A stretch of 64,000 nt of DNA from Kitasatospora aureofaciens. GTDB lineage: Bacteria > Actinomycetota > Actinomycetes > Streptomycetales > Streptomycetaceae. The translations under genes were made by a program, and so were the position numbers. Below are positions 1-10,188 of the stretch, in pieces. The notes beneath the pieces were generated by a model. It saw only the letters and a list, made by a program, of their open reading frames with translations, was not told the origin of the DNA and did no database searches. Every line of letters starts with the position of its first letter. Position 1 is the first letter of the stretch. Location: contig NZ_JAHTKP010000003.1 of the NCBI RefSeq assembly GCF_019192735.1, forward strand, positions 62,001-126,000. Reading direction: 5' to 3'.

Positions 1-674
1 CGGCCGCCCGTTCGTTCCTGTCCCCCACCGGGGTGGAGATCGTCTTCCTCCTGGTCGGCATCGCCGTGCTCGGCTCGGCCGTCGTCGCCGTCAGCACCAA
101 GCAGCTGGTGCACGCCGCGCTCTGGCTGGTGGTCGCGCTCGGCGGGCTGGCGATCGAGTTCCTGCTGCTCACCGCCGAGTTCATCGCCTGGGTGCAGGTG
201 CTGATCTACCTCGGCTCGGTGATCGTCCTGGTGCTGTTCGGGCTCATGCTCACCAAGGCGCCGATCGGGCGCTCGCCGGACGCCGACTCGAAGAACCGCT
301 GGGTCGCCCTGGCGGTGGCGCTGGCCTCCGCCGGGACGCTCGTGACGCTGGTCGTCGACGCCTTCCGGACCTCCTGGATCGACCTCGGCGCGGGCGGCGG
401 TTCGGCCGCCGTCACCGGGGCGAGCCTGTTCCGGACCTGGGTGCTGCCCTTCGAGGCGCTGTCCGTGCTGCTGCTGGCCGCGCTGGTCGGCGCGATCGTG
501 CTGTCGCGCGGGTCGAAGCTGCGGGTGCCGGCGCCGCGGGCCGGCAAGCTGCGGGCCGGACGGCCGGTCGGCTCGAACGGGACCGTCGCCGCGACCGCGC
601 CCAAGCCAGCCGCTCCTGTTGCGCCGGCAGCTTCGGACGCTCCGGCCTCGTCGACCTCTGAGCAGGAGGGCTGA
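1..674 (+). CDS. nuoJ: NADH-quinone oxidoreductase subunit J (5' partial)
   Basis: This is the membrane-arm subunit J of respiratory complex I, a multi-helix protein of the proton-pumping module. The reading frame is open to the left edge (it reads [10 protein letters not shown] before the GTG at 33), so the true start probably lies outside the window. The body shows the family core of hydrophobic helices with [20 protein letters not shown], which holds the conserved membrane glutamate. The C-terminus carries an Ala/Pro-rich tail of about 50 residues. It overlaps nuoK by one base (TGATG), so the genes are translationally coupled. The lack of a strong start at 33 supports a 5' truncation by the window edge. 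Confidence 0.88.
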   Translation, partial: AARSFLSPTGVEIVFLLVGIAVLGSAVVAVSTKQLVHAALWLVVALGGLAIEFLLLTAEFIAWVQVLIYLGSVIVLVLFGLMLTKAPIGRSPDADSKNRWVALAVALASAGTLVTLVVDAFRTSWIDLGAGGGSAAVTGASLFRTWVLPFEALSVLLLAALVGAIVLSRGSKLRVPAPRAGKLRAGRPVGSNGTVAATAPKPAAPVAPAASDAPASSTSEQEG

Positions 675-1045
675 TGCACCTCGCCTACCCCGTCGTCCTC
701 GCCGCGCTGCTGTTCAGCGTCGGCGTGTACGGCGTGCTCGCCCGGCGCAACGCCATCCTCGTGCTGATGTCCGTCGAGCTGATGCTCAACGCCGTCAACC
801 TGAATCTCGTCGCCTTCGACGCCTGGCTGCGGGACTCGCTGCACGCCGGCCAGGCGCTCACCCTGTTCACCATCACCATCGCCGCCGCCGAGATCGGCCT
901 CGGGCTCGCCATCGTCCTGCTGCTGTTCCGGGCCCGGGGCACCGCGGACATCGACCGGGCCACCGCGCTCGGCGACCCGGCCGAGCTGCTGGCCGAGGAG
1001 CCCCCGGCCGGAGCCGAGGCGCTGAAGGGCCAGGCCGCCGCATGA
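674..1045 (+). CDS. nuoK: NADH-quinone oxidoreductase subunit K
   Basis: Subunit K of complex I is a 123-residue, three-helix membrane protein that takes part in proton translocation. The family signature [20 protein letters not shown] is present near residues 25-45, including the conserved buried glutamate of helix 2, and a second glutamate follows in [11 protein letters not shown]. It is somewhat longer than the usual 100 residues because of a polar, acidic C-terminal tail. The ATG overlaps the nuoJ stop, and the stop overlaps the nuoL start (ATGA). Confidence 0.93.
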   Translation: MHLAYPVVLAALLFSVGVYGVLARRNAILVLMSVELMLNAVNLNLVAFDAWLRDSLHAGQALTLFTITIAAAEIGLGLAIVLLLFRARGTADIDRATALGDPAELLAEEPPAGAEALKGQAAA

Positions 1046-3069
1046 ACCTCGCCCTGCCCGCCCTCGTCCCCGCGCTGCTCGCGCTCGGCGCCGCCGCCAC
1101 CCTGGCCGCCGGCAAGAAGGCGCCCGGCCTGGCCCGGCCGCTGGCGATCGTGCCGGTCGCCGTCTCGGCCGTGCTCGCCCTGGTGGTCGCGCTCCAGCTC
1201 GGCACCGGCCAGGCGCTCGACGCCGCCACCCGGCTCACCCCGACCGGCGGCCCGGACATCGCGCTGGCCATCCACCTGGACGGCTTCAGCTCGCTGATCT
1301 CCGTGCTGGTCGGCCTGGTCGCCACCTGTGTCCAGGTCTACTCGACCGCGTACCTGAAGGAGGACCCGCGCTACCCCTCGTACGCGGCGCTGGTCTCGCT
1401 GTTCACCGCGGCGATGTTCCTGGTCGTCTACTCGGGCGACCTGATCGTGCTGCTGGTCGGCTGGGAGGTCATGGGCATCTGCTCGTACTTCCTGATCGGC
1501 CACCATTGGGAGACCGCGGACGCCCGCTCGGCCTCGCTGAAGGCCTTCCTGGTCACCAAGCTCGGCGACGTGCCCTTCCTGTTCGGGATCTTCCTGCTCG
1601 GCGCCGACGCCCGCAGCTTCCGGATCCCGGACGTGCTGGCCGCCGCCACCGACGGGAAGCTCGGCCACCCGACGCTGATCGCGCTGCTTCTGCTCGCCGG
1701 GGTGGCGGGCAAGAGCGCGCAGTTCCCGCTGCACACCTGGCTCCCGGACGCGATGGCCGGTCCGACGCCGGTCTCCGCGCTGATCCACGCGGCCACCATG
1801 GTCGCGGCCGGTATCTACCTGGTCGCCCGGCTGCTGCCGGTGTTCCTGCTGTCCGGCGCGGCGCTGGTGGTGCTCGCCGTGATGGCCGCCGTGACGATGA
1901 TCGGCTCGGCGCTCTGCGCGCTCGCCCAGGACGATCTCAAGCGGGTGCTGGCCTACTCGACCGTCGGCCAGCTCGGCTACATGGCCGGCGCGCTGGCCAG
2001 CGGCGACCGTGAGGCCTCCGTCTTCCACCTGGTCAGCCACGGCGCGTTCAAGGCGCTGCTGTTCCTGGCCGCCGGTGTGGTGATCCACGCCGCGCACACC
2101 AACTCGATCTCCGCGATGTCCCGGATCCCCGGGCTGCGCAAGCGCGTGCCGGACGCCTACTGGACGATGGGCATCGCGCTGGTCGCCCTGGTCGGGCTGC
2201 CGCCGTTCGCCGGCTTCTTCAGCAAGGAGGCGGTGCTCACCGCCGCCGAGCACGCCGCCAACGGCGAGGCGATGACCAACGGCCTCGGCCCGGCCTCGGC
2301 CGTCCCCGAGGCGGCCGGGTGGATCGTGCTGATCTCGGCCGCGTTGACGGCCCTGCTCACCGCCGCGTACGCCACCCGGCTCTTCCTGCTCGCCTTCCAC
2401 AGCCCGGCCGTGGCCGCCGTGGAAGCGCCGGCGGCCGACCACGAGGCCGACGCGCCGTACTCGCCCGAGCTCGACGAGGCCGACCCGGCCACCGCCGAGC
2501 CGCCCGCGATGCGCTGGCCGCTCTGGGTGCTGGCGATCCCGACCATGGGCTTCGGCGTCGCCGGGCTGCGCTCCGACTGGCTGCCCGCGCTGCTGGACGG
2601 CGGCTCGTTGCGCCCGTCCGGCGTCACCGCCGTCACCGGCACCGGGCTCGCGGTGGTCGGCGTGCTGCTGGCGTACGGCGCCTGGCGCTCCGCCACCGCA
2701 CGGCTCGGTGCTGGCCGGCCCTCCCCCGCCGGGGTGGGCCGGGTGCCCGAGCAGGCCGGAGCCCCGGCCGCCGAGGTGATCGCCGCCGACCCCGGGCGCA
2801 CCCTGCTCGGCCCGCTGTTCGGCCCGGCCCGGCACGGCTTCGGCGTGGACCGGCTCTACAGCGCGCTCTTCGTCCGCCCGGTGGTCGGCGCCGCCCGGCT
2901 GGTCCGCTTCCTCGACCGCGAGGTCGTCGAGACGTACGTCCGCGGCAGCGGGGCCGGTGCCAACCTGCTCGGCCGGGCCGTCCGGCTCGCGCAGACCGGC
3001 AACGCGCAGACGTACCTCAGCGCGCTGCTCGCCTGCGTCGTCCTGCTGGCCGTCCTGGTGGCGGTGTAG
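1042..3069 (+). CDS. nuoL: NADH-quinone oxidoreductase subunit L
   Basis: This 675-residue antiporter-like subunit forms the distal end of the complex I membrane arm and pumps protons. The start chosen is the ATG at 1042, which overlaps the nuoK stop in ATGA; upstream in-frame codons belong to another gene's shadow. The protein shows the antiporter core: [19 protein letters not shown], the broken-helix lysine region [20 protein letters not shown], and [18 protein letters not shown]. The C-terminal third is an acidic linker followed by the lateral-helix region. It belongs to one operon with nuoJKMN. Confidence 0.95.
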   Translation: MNLALPALVPALLALGAAATLAAGKKAPGLARPLAIVPVAVSAVLALVVALQLGTGQALDAATRLTPTGGPDIALAIHLDGFSSLISVLVGLVATCVQVYSTAYLKEDPRYPSYAALVSLFTAAMFLVVYSGDLIVLLVGWEVMGICSYFLIGHHWETADARSASLKAFLVTKLGDVPFLFGIFLLGADARSFRIPDVLAAATDGKLGHPTLIALLLLAGVAGKSAQFPLHTWLPDAMAGPTPVSALIHAATMVAAGIYLVARLLPVFLLSGAALVVLAVMAAVTMIGSALCALAQDDLKRVLAYSTVGQLGYMAGALASGDREASVFHLVSHGAFKALLFLAAGVVIHAAHTNSISAMSRIPGLRKRVPDAYWTMGIALVALVGLPPFAGFFSKEAVLTAAEHAANGEAMTNGLGPASAVPEAAGWIVLISAALTALLTAAYATRLFLLAFHSPAVAAVEAPAADHEADAPYSPELDEADPATAEPPAMRWPLWVLAIPTMGFGVAGLRSDWLPALLDGGSLRPSGVTAVTGTGLAVVGVLLAYGAWRSATARLGAGRPSPAGVGRVPEQAGAPAAEVIAADPGRTLLGPLFGPARHGFGVDRLYSALFVRPVVGAARLVRFLDREVVETYVRGSGAGANLLGRAVRLAQTGNAQTYLSALLACVVLLAVLVAV

Positions 3070-3125
3070 CGGATGCCGTTCCCCGTCCTGTCCCTCCCCC
3101 CGACCGCCGCACGTAGGAGCCCCCG

Positions 3126-4706
3126 ATGAACGCGGTCCTCATCGCCCTCCTGGTGCTGCCGCTGCTCGGCGCCGCCCTCACCCTGGCGCCGGTCTTCGGC
3201 CCGGACACGGGCATTGCCGACCGGCGCGCGCTGCGGCTGAACTCCGTCGTCACCGGCGCGGTGTTCCTGCTCAGCATCGCGCTGGCCGCCGGCTTCGACC
3301 GCAGCCGTCCGGACTGGATGCAGGCCACCACCGACGTGTCCTGGATCCCGGCCATCCACGTGCGCTTCCACCTCGGTGTGGACGGCGTCTCGCTGCCGCT
3401 GATCGTGCTCACCGCGCTCCTCACCTTCCTCTGCGCGCTGTACTCGGAGAAGCGCCTGCCGGACGGGGAAGCCCGGGGCGGAGCCCCTGATGTGCACCGC
3501 CCGTCGGCGAAGGCCTTCGTCGGGCTGTTCCTCCTCCTCGAAGTCGGCATGCTCGCCACCTTCGCGGTGCTGGACCTCGTGCTCTTCTTCCTGGCCTTCG
3601 AGATCGTGCTGATCCCGATGTACTTCCTGATCGCCCGCTGGGGGAGCGGTGCGAAGGTGCCCTCCGCCAACCGGTTCATCCTGTACACGCTGCTCGGTTC
3701 GGCCGTGATGCTGCTCGGCTTCCTGCTGATCGGCAGCAAGGCGGGCACCTTCGACATGCAGGCCCTGGCAACCGCGCACGGCAGCGGCCTGAGCCACACC
3801 ACCCAGGTGATCGCCGCGCTGGCGATCATGATCGGCCTCGCGGTCAAGGCCCCGGCCTGGCCGCTGCACAGCTGGCTCCCCGACGCGCACACCGCCGCCC
3901 CGACGGTCGGCTCGGTGCTGCTCGCCGGCGTGCTGCTGAAGATGGGTACGTACGGTCTGGTCCGCGTCCTCCTTCCGATCGTGCCCGGCGGCACCACGAC
4001 GCTCGCCCCCTACCTGGGCGCGTTCGCCGCCGTCGGCATCGTCTACGGCTCGCTGGCCTGCCTCGCGCTCGCCCGCCCCGGATCCAAGGGCGACCTCAAG
4101 CGCCTGATCGCGTACTCCTCCGTCGGCCACATGGGCTTCGTCCTGCTGGGCATCGCCTCCCTGACCCCGGTGGGCGTCAACGGCGCGCTGTTCGCCAACA
4201 TCGCGCACGGTCTGATCACCGGCCTGCTGTTCTTCCTCGTCGGCGCCCTCAAGGACCGCTACGGCACCGCGGACCTCGACACCCTGTCCGGCAGTACCGG
4301 TGCCGCCCTCTACGGGCGGGCACCGCGGATCGGCGCACTGCTCGCCTTCGCCGCCGTCGCCAGCCTCGGCCTGCCCGGGCTGGCCGGCTTCTGGGGCGAG
4401 CTGCTCGCCATGTTCGGCGCGTTCGACCCGGCCGGCGGTCTGTCGCGCCCCGCGTTCGTCACCTACATGGTCCTGGCCGGTCTCGGCACCCTCCTCACCG
4501 CCGCGTACCTGCTGATCGTCGTCAAGCGCGTCTGCATGGGCGATCCCAAGCAGCCCGCGCCGGTGGCCGAACTGGCCGACCTGCGCCCCTACGAGGCCGT
4601 CAGCTGGACGCCACTGGCCGCCCTCACCCTGCTCGCCGGCCTCTGGCCCGCGCTCCTGCTCGGCCTCTCCGATCCCGCCGTCAAGCACCTCCTCGGAGGT
4701 GGCTGA
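3126..4706 (+). CDS. nuoM: NADH-quinone oxidoreductase subunit M
   Basis: This is the 526-residue antiporter-like proton-pumping subunit M. Motifs include FEIVLIPMYFLIARWG (conserved glutamate), KAPAWPLHSWLPDAHTAAPT (conserved lysine and WLPDAH) and LKRLIAYSSVGHMGFV. The ATG at 3126 is preceded by GTAGGAG about 6 bases upstream. A 56-base gap separates it from nuoL, and its stop lies just before the nuoN start. The last helices end in a short hydrophobic tail. Confidence 0.95.
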   Translation: MNAVLIALLVLPLLGAALTLAPVFGPDTGIADRRALRLNSVVTGAVFLLSIALAAGFDRSRPDWMQATTDVSWIPAIHVRFHLGVDGVSLPLIVLTALLTFLCALYSEKRLPDGEARGGAPDVHRPSAKAFVGLFLLLEVGMLATFAVLDLVLFFLAFEIVLIPMYFLIARWGSGAKVPSANRFILYTLLGSAVMLLGFLLIGSKAGTFDMQALATAHGSGLSHTTQVIAALAIMIGLAVKAPAWPLHSWLPDAHTAAPTVGSVLLAGVLLKMGTYGLVRVLLPIVPGGTTTLAPYLGAFAAVGIVYGSLACLALARPGSKGDLKRLIAYSSVGHMGFVLLGIASLTPVGVNGALFANIAHGLITGLLFFLVGALKDRYGTADLDTLSGSTGAALYGRAPRIGALLAFAAVASLGLPGLAGFWGELLAMFGAFDPAGGLSRPAFVTYMVLAGLGTLLTAAYLLIVVKRVCMGDPKQPAPVAELADLRPYEAVSWTPLAALTLLAGLWPALLLGLSDPAVKHLLGGG

Positions 4707-4707
4707 C

Positions 4708-6354
4708 ATGCTCGGAGACCGGCTCGCCGCACTCGGACCTCACTTCACGGGGCAGCACACTGTGACCTCCCTCGCCGTAGCCAATCCGGGCAGCCTGATC
4801 CAGTCCGTGGACTGGGTGGCGATCGCGCCCCCGCTGATCGCCGCCGTGGCCGCCCTCGCGGTGCTGGTCACCGACCTGTTCCTGCCCGGGCGCCACAAGA
4901 AGTGGCTCGGCCGCCTCACCGCGGCCGGACTCGCCCTCGCGCTCATCTCGCTCCTCCCCCTCACCGGGGGATCACCCCGGGCGACGTTCTGTGCGCAGAA
5001 CGTAGCAGGCGTCACTGACACTCCAGGCATCAGCGGCTCCGCCGCGGGCGGCTGCTCCTACGTCGCGGACCACTTCGCCCTGGTGTTCCAGCTGCTCGCG
5101 CTCGGCGGCGCGCTGATCGCCGCGCTGCTCTCCGCGCACACGGTCGACGACGCAGCATCGACTAACGGCTCCGCCGCGGGGTTGCCGGGCGGCGAGTACT
5201 GGTTCCTGCTGCTCTCCAGCGCCACCGGCGCCGCCCTGCTGCCCGCCTCCCGCGACCTCGCCACCATGGTGATCGCCCTGGAGGTGGCCTCGCTGCCCGC
5301 CTTCGCGCTGGTCGCGCTGCGCCGGGACGGCCGGGGCGCCGAGGCCGCGCTGAAGTTCTTCGTCTCCTCCGTCACCGCGACCGCCGTGATGCTGCTCGGC
5401 ATCGGCTTCGTCTACGCGGCGAGCGGCAGCCTGCACCTCGGCGCCATCGCCCAGGGCCTGGAGCACGCCCCCGGGCAGCTCAAGCCGCTGGCCGAGGCGG
5501 GCGCCGTCCTGACCTTGGTCGGCTTCGCCTTCAAGGTGGCCGCCGTCCCGTTCCACTTCTGGGTGCCCGACACCTACACCGGCGCGCCGCTCCCGGTGGC
5601 CGGCTACCTCTCGGTGGTCGGCAAGGGCGCCGGCCTCTCCGGCCTGGCGCTCGCCACCACCGTCGCGTTCCGCCCGTACGCGCACACCTGGGGCCTGGTG
5701 CTCGCGGTCCTGGCAGCCGTCACCATGACCGTCGGCAACGTCGGCGCGCTGCGCCAGCGCTTCGACACCCGGTACAGCGCGGTGCGGCTGCTCGCCTGGT
5801 CCTCGGTCGGCCAGGCCGGGTACCTGCTGGTGCCGCTCGCCGCCGCCGGCTACGCGCCCACCGGCAGCGACCCGCTCGGCGCCACCGCCGCGTACGCGCT
5901 GATCTACGGCGTGGTGAACCTCGGCGCGTTCGGTGTGGTCGCCGCCGTCGGCCGCCGGGCCGGGACCAGCGTGGACGACTTCCGTGGCCTGTTCGCCCGC
6001 CGCCGCTGGACGGCGCTGGCGCTCGCCTTCTTCCTGCTCAGCCTGGCCGGGCTGCCGCCGGGCGTGATCGGCCTGTTCGGCAAGGTGGTCGTGTTCCGCG
6101 CGGCCGTCGACGCCGGGCTCGGGTGGCTGGCGGTCGTGATGGCCGTCAACGTGGTCGTCGCGCTGTACTACTACCTGCTGTGGACGGCCCGGCTGTTCGC
6201 CCCGGCGGCGGACGAACCGGCCGGCGAGGCCGCCGTCGAGCGCCGGCTGCCGGTGAGCCTGACCGCCACGCTGGGGCTCACCGCCTCCGCCGCCGTGGTC
6301 CTCTCGGTCGCCCCGCAGCTCGTCCTCCAGGTGGCCGGCGGCAGCCTCTTCTGA
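4708..6354 (+). CDS. nuoN: NADH-quinone oxidoreductase subunit N
   Basis: This is the 548-residue antiporter-like subunit N, the last membrane-arm gene of the operon. Motifs include FKVAAVPFHFWVPDTYTGAP (conserved lysine and WVPDTY) and LAWSSVGQAGYLLVPLAAAG. I chose the ATG at 4708 because GGAGG at 4695-4699 sits at normal distance; an in-frame GTG at 4699 would overlap that ribosome binding site. The first 50 residues form an amphipathic N-terminal region before helix 1. The gene overlaps none of its neighbours and is followed by htpX 130 bases later. Confidence 0.93.
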   Translation: MLGDRLAALGPHFTGQHTVTSLAVANPGSLIQSVDWVAIAPPLIAAVAALAVLVTDLFLPGRHKKWLGRLTAAGLALALISLLPLTGGSPRATFCAQNVAGVTDTPGISGSAAGGCSYVADHFALVFQLLALGGALIAALLSAHTVDDAASTNGSAAGLPGGEYWFLLLSSATGAALLPASRDLATMVIALEVASLPAFALVALRRDGRGAEAALKFFVSSVTATAVMLLGIGFVYAASGSLHLGAIAQGLEHAPGQLKPLAEAGAVLTLVGFAFKVAAVPFHFWVPDTYTGAPLPVAGYLSVVGKGAGLSGLALATTVAFRPYAHTWGLVLAVLAAVTMTVGNVGALRQRFDTRYSAVRLLAWSSVGQAGYLLVPLAAAGYAPTGSDPLGATAAYALIYGVVNLGAFGVVAAVGRRAGTSVDDFRGLFARRRWTALALAFFLLSLAGLPPGVIGLFGKVVVFRAAVDAGLGWLAVVMAVNVVVALYYYLLWTARLFAPAADEPAGEAAVERRLPVSLTATLGLTASAAVVLSVAPQLVLQVAGGSLF

Positions 6355-6483
6355 ACCGCCGGCGGGCGGGTGCGGCGGTGTCACGCCGGTCACAAGGGAA
6401 CAAGGCCCAGGCCCCCACCCGTTGACCGGGCAAGAGGGACGAGGCAGAAAGGGCTTCCCCACCGCACCATTGGAGGGCCTGAC

Positions 6484-7347
6484 GTGCACCGCCGGCACAA
6501 CGGACTGAGGACCGCCGTCCTGCTCGGCGGCCTCTCGGCGCTGATCCTGGTGATCGGCAGCTTCTTCGGCCGAACGGGCCTCGTGGTCGCCCTGCTGGTC
6601 GCCGTCGGGACCAACGCCTACGCCTACTGGAACAGCGACAAGCTCGCACTGCGGGCGATGCGGGCCCGGCCGGTCAGCGAGATCGAGGCGCCGCAGCTCT
6701 ACCGGATCGTCCGCGAGCTCTCGACCTCGGCCCGCCAGCCGATGCCCCGCCTCTACATCTCACCGACCCCTGCCCCCAACGCCTTCGCCACCGGCCGCAA
6801 CCCGCGCAACGCGGCCGTGTGCTGCACCGACGGAATTCTGCAGCTGCTCGACGAACGCGAGCTGCGGGGCGTGCTCGGGCACGAGCTGAGCCACGTCTAC
6901 AACCGGGACATCCTGATCTCCTCGGTCGCCGGGGCGCTCGCCTCGGTGGTGATGTTCCTGGTGAACTTCGCCTGGCTGATCCCGTTCGGGCGCAGCGAGG
7001 ACGACGACGGGCCCGGCCTGTTCGGGATGCTCGCGATCATGATCCTCGGGCCGCTGGCCGCGGGGCTGATCCAGCTGGCGGTCAGCCGCTCCCGCGAGTA
7101 CCAGGCCGACGCCGACGGCGCCCGGATCACGGGCGACCCGCTGGCGCTGGCCAGCGCACTGCGGAAGCTGGAGGTGGGCACGCGTCAGCTGCCCCTTCCG
7201 CCGGAGCCACAGCTGCAGACGGCGAGCCACATGATGATCGCCAGCCCCTTCCGCCCGGGCGAGGCCGGCGCGAGGCTGTTCTCGACCCACCCGCCGATGG
7301 CGGAACGCATCGCCCGGTTGGAGCGGATGGCGGGGTACCGGCGCTGA
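6484..7347 (+). CDS. htpX: Membrane zinc metalloprotease HtpX (M48B)
   Basis: HtpX is a membrane-bound M48 zinc protease used in quality control of membrane proteins. The 287-residue protein has two N-terminal membrane helices (about residues 11-48), the zinc motif HELSH at residues 133-137, two more helices, and the downstream glutamate in [12 protein letters not shown] that supplies the third ligand. The GTG at 6484 is supported by TTGGAGGG just upstream. Its position after nuoN matches other Streptomyces. No regulatory site is evident in the 130-base gap before it. Confidence 0.92.
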   Translation: MHRRHNGLRTAVLLGGLSALILVIGSFFGRTGLVVALLVAVGTNAYAYWNSDKLALRAMRARPVSEIEAPQLYRIVRELSTSARQPMPRLYISPTPAPNAFATGRNPRNAAVCCTDGILQLLDERELRGVLGHELSHVYNRDILISSVAGALASVVMFLVNFAWLIPFGRSEDDDGPGLFGMLAIMILGPLAAGLIQLAVSRSREYQADADGARITGDPLALASALRKLEVGTRQLPLPPEPQLQTASHMMIASPFRPGEAGARLFSTHPPMAERIARLERMAGYRR

Positions 7348-7402
7348 GGGTTCCGCTGCGCGGGGCAGAGGCGGGGGTAACGGCTTCCTTTGGGCGGGCC
7401 CG

Positions 7403-8857
7403 TCAGCTCACCGTCTGTTCGTACGCCAGCCGGAGGCGGTGGATGCCCTCGGCGGTGTGGGCGGGGCTTTCTGCGGCGGCGTAGCTGAGGCGGAGGTGGG
7501 GGGCCGGGGGTTCGGCGGAGTGGTACGGGCGGCCGGGGGTGACCAGGACCCCGGCGCGCAGGGCGGCGCCGGTGAGGGCGCCGTCGTCGGTGCCGTCCGG
7601 GAGGCGGACCCACAGGTGGTAGCCGCCGGGGCGGTAAGCGCCGAGCAGGCCGGGAAGCTCACGGTGCAGGGCAGCGACCATGGCGGTGCGGCGGTCCCGG
7701 AGTTCGGCGCCGAGGGCGCGCAGGTGGCGGGCCCAGCCGGGGTCGGCGACCAGTTCCAGCGTCGCCTCCTGGAGCGGCCGGGGCACGAAGAAGCTGTCCA
7801 CCACCTGGGTGGCCCGCAGCCGCTGCAGGGCGGGCCCGCGGGCGGTGAGGGCGCCGACCCGCAGGTTCGGGGAGGTGGCCTTGGTGAGCGAGCGCAGGTG
7901 CACCACGACCCCGTCCTGGTCGTCGGCGGCGAGCGGGCGCGGCAGCGCGGGGGCGTCGGCGTGGGCGAGCAGCCGGGCGAAGTCGTCCTCGACGACGAAC
8001 GCGCCCGCCGCCCGGGCGATCCGCAGCACCTCGTCGCGCCGCGCGGGGGAGAGCACCGCGCCGGTCGGGTTCTGGAACAGCGGCTGGCAGATGAAGACCC
8101 GCGCCCGGGTGGCCTCGAAGGCGGCGGCCAGCAGGTCGGTGCGGACGCCGTCGGCGTCGATCGGGACGGGGACGGGCCGCAGCCCGGCCGCCCGGGCGAC
8201 CGCGAGGATGCCCGGGTACGTCGGTGACTCCACGAGGACGGGCGCGCCGGGCGCGGCGAGCGAGCGCAGGGCGACGGTGAGCCCGCTCTGCCCGCCGGCG
8301 GTGATCAGGACATCGCCGGCGCCGATCGGCCCGCCGGTGCCGCCGATGTCGCGGGCGAACCAGCCGCGCAGTTCGGTGAGGCCGTCGGTGGGCGGGCGGT
8401 CCCAGGCGCCGGGGCGCCGTCCGGCCCGGGCGAGGGCGGCGGCGAGCAGGCGTTCGGGGAGCAGGGAGGCGTGCGGGTAGCCGCTGTTGAGGTCGATGAC
8501 GTCGGGCGGGGGCACGTTGAGGGTGGCGAACACCGGGGCGGCCAGGAGGTCGCGCGGGCCGGAGTCGGCGCTGAGGGCGATCTCCTGCCAGGAGAGGTCG
8601 CCGGGGCGGGCGGCCGGTGCGGCCGGGACGGCGGGGGCCGCGGCGAAGGCGGCGGACCGGAACACGCCGGCGCCGGGCCGGGAGACCACCAGCCCCTCCG
8701 CCGCGAGCACCGCGATCGCCCGAGAGACCGTCACCGGGCTGACCTGGTGGCGTTCGACGAGCGCCCGGCTGGACGGCAGCTTTCTTCCTTCCGGGTAGCG
8801 CTCGACCTCCCGCCGCAGTCTTTCGGCGAGTTCGGCCACACTGCTACGCTCGTTCAT
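7403..8857 (-). CDS. MocR-type (GntR/aminotransferase fusion) transcriptional regulator
   Basis: This 484-residue protein fuses a GntR winged helix (residues 1-75, with KLPSSRALVERHQVSPVTVS) to a fold-type I PLP aminotransferase domain. The PLP lysine is the K of LRSLTKATSPNLRVG. MocR proteins such as PdxR and GabR bind PLP or its adducts and control a divergently transcribed gene. Here that gene is the EamA exporter. The ATG at 8857 is the start that leaves the GntR domain at normal length, and it overlaps the divergent ATG of that gene within a single CATG. There is no ribosome binding site, so the mRNA is probably leaderless. The effector is unknown. Confidence 0.9.
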   Translation of the reverse strand: MNERSSVAELAERLRREVERYPEGRKLPSSRALVERHQVSPVTVSRAIAVLAAEGLVVSRPGAGVFRSAAFAAAPAVPAAPAARPGDLSWQEIALSADSGPRDLLAAPVFATLNVPPPDVIDLNSGYPHASLLPERLLAAALARAGRRPGAWDRPPTDGLTELRGWFARDIGGTGGPIGAGDVLITAGGQSGLTVALRSLAAPGAPVLVESPTYPGILAVARAAGLRPVPVPIDADGVRTDLLAAAFEATRARVFICQPLFQNPTGAVLSPARRDEVLRIARAAGAFVVEDDFARLLAHADAPALPRPLAADDQDGVVVHLRSLTKATSPNLRVGALTARGPALQRLRATQVVDSFFVPRPLQEATLELVADPGWARHLRALGAELRDRRTAMVAALHRELPGLLGAYRPGGYHLWVRLPDGTDDGALTGAALRAGVLVTPGRPYHSAEPPAPHLRLSYAAAESPAHTAEGIHRLRLAYEQTVS

Positions 8858-8880
8858 GACAGCACAAGATAGCGCTACTC
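8841..8880. promoter_or_regulatory. Divergent leaderless promoters and candidate MocR operator
   Basis: Both genes start in CATG at 8855-8858. On the plus strand TACGCT (8845-8850) lies five bases before the ATG; on the minus strand TATCTT reads from 8872 downward and ends ten bases before its ATG. A perfect TAGCGCTA palindrome occupies 8870-8877, and GCTAC recurs at 8843 and 8874, a direct repeat 31 bases (three helical turns) apart. MocR regulators usually bind direct repeats, so this is a plausible operator. The assignment is inference. Confidence 0.45.
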
Positions 8881-9764
8881 TTCCGGTCGCGGTAGCACCG
8901 CGGACCTCCTCCACTCCCGGCACCGCGCTGGCCGCGCTCGGGGTGCTCTCCTTCTCGTTCAGCTTCCCGGCCACCGCGTGGGCCCTGACCGGCTTTGGCC
9001 CGTGGACCGCGACGGGGCTGCGCGGGGCCCTCGCGGGCGTGCTCGCCGTGCTCTACCTGGTGGCCGTCCGGGCCCCGCTGCCGACGCGGCGGCAGTGGCC
9101 CGGACTGCTGGTGGTCTCGGCGGGCTGCGTGCTGGGCTTCCCGCTGCTCACCACGCTCGCCCTGCGGATGTCCTCGACGGCGCACTCGGCGGTGGTGATC
9201 GGCATGCTGCCGCTGGCCACGGCGGTGTTCGCGGCCTGGCGCACCGGCCGCCGGCCGTCCCGGGCGTTCTGGGGTGCCGCGCTGGCCGGGGCGGCGGCGG
9301 TGATCGCGTTCACCCTGCTGCAGAGCCACGGCCGGCCGACCGTCGCCGATCTCTATCTGTTCGTGGCGCTGCTGATCTGCGCGGCCGGGTACGCGGAGGG
9401 CGGGCGGCTGTCCCGGGACCTGCCGGGGGCGCAGGTGATCGCGTGGGCGGTGGTGGCGGCACTGCCGGCGACCGTGCTGACCTCCGCGCTCGCGCTGCCC
9501 GCCGAGCCCGTCCACCTGGGGGCGAAGGCGCTGACCGGGCTGGCGTACACGGCGGCGGTCTCGCAGTTCGGGGGGTTCGTGCTCTGGTACCGGGGGATGG
9601 CGGCGATCGGGGTGCCGCAGGCGAGTCAACTCCAGCTTGCGCAGCCGCTGTTGACGCTGGTGTGGGCGGTGCTGCTGCTGGGCGAGGATCTGCCGGCCGC
9701 GGCCCCGGTGACGGCGGTCGTGGTGCTGGTCTGCATCGCGGTCACCCAGCGCGCCCGCACCTGA
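8856..9764 (+). CDS. EamA/DMT-family metabolite exporter
   Basis: This is a 302-residue, ten-helix membrane protein of the drug/metabolite transporter superfamily with two EamA repeats. Helix 1 begins at about residue 24 (ALAALGVLSFSFSFPATAWA), and the second repeat ends with LAQPLLTLVWAVLLLGEDLP, a typical EamA closing motif. Such proteins export amino acids, bases or vitamers. Its divergent partner is a PLP-dependent MocR regulator, which hints at an amino acid, amine or B6-related substrate. The start codon overlaps the partner's start. The stop codon lies inside a hairpin that closes the convergent gap. Confidence 0.85.
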   Translation: MTAQDSATLPVAVAPRTSSTPGTALAALGVLSFSFSFPATAWALTGFGPWTATGLRGALAGVLAVLYLVAVRAPLPTRRQWPGLLVVSAGCVLGFPLLTTLALRMSSTAHSAVVIGMLPLATAVFAAWRTGRRPSRAFWGAALAGAAAVIAFTLLQSHGRPTVADLYLFVALLICAAGYAEGGRLSRDLPGAQVIAWAVVAALPATVLTSALALPAEPVHLGAKALTGLAYTAAVSQFGGFVLWYRGMAAIGVPQASQLQLAQPLLTLVWAVLLLGEDLPAAAPVTAVVVLVCIAVTQRART

Positions 9765-9777
9765 GGAGGTGCGGGCG
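9752..9777. terminator. Bidirectional hairpin between convergent genes
   Basis: An 11-bp perfect stem (CGCCCGCACCT with its complement) and a four-base GAGG loop overlap the EamA stop codon and end ten bases before the stop of the facing DUF7144 gene. There is no T-tract, as is common in Streptomyces terminators. Confidence 0.6.
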
Positions 9778-9786
9778 TGGGGACGG

Positions 9787-10188
9787 TCACTCCGTCTCGG
9801 GCCGGTAGACGCAGAGCGCCCAGATCACGAACACGTCCAGGGTGATCACGATCAGCCCCCAGAGCGGGTAGTACGGCAGCGACAGGAAGCACTCGGCGGC
9901 GCTCAGCGAGGCGAGCAGGATGCCGACGTACCGGGCCCAGGCGGAGCCCGTCACCACGAAGTAGCCCGTGGCGGCGAGCAGCAGACCGACGATCAGGTGG
10001 ATCCAGCCCCAGCTGGTGAGGCTGAACCGGAAGACGTAGTTCGGGGTGTTGACGAAGACGTCGTCCTTGGCGACGGCCATGATGCCGCGGAAGACGTCGA
10101 GGACGCCGTTGAGCATCATCACCACGCCCGCGAACACCACGCCGCCGGTCACCCATCCGGAGTTCGCCGGGCTGGTCGGGCTACTCAT
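9787..10188 (-). CDS. DUF7144-family membrane protein
   Basis: This is a 133-residue protein with four membrane helices and a conserved core of the type seen in DUF7144 proteins of actinobacteria ([47 protein letters not shown]). The function is unknown. The ATG at 10188 has a strong ribosome binding site, AGGAGGAG, so the longer upstream frame is excluded. It is monocistronic and convergent with the EamA gene. It sits next to a truncated ctaD, BlaI and M56 genes. Confidence 0.8.
   Translation of the reverse strand: MSSPTSPANSGWVTGGVVFAGVVMMLNGVLDVFRGIMAVAKDDVFVNTPNYVFRFSLTSWGWIHLIVGLLLAATGYFVVTGSAWARYVGILLASLSAAECFLSLPYYPLWGLIVITLDVFVIWALCVYRPETE

Noticed and set aside
4699..4707. In-frame GTG at 4699 as the nuoN start
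   Set aside because: It overlaps the GGAGG that serves the ATG at 4708, so the ATG is the better start.
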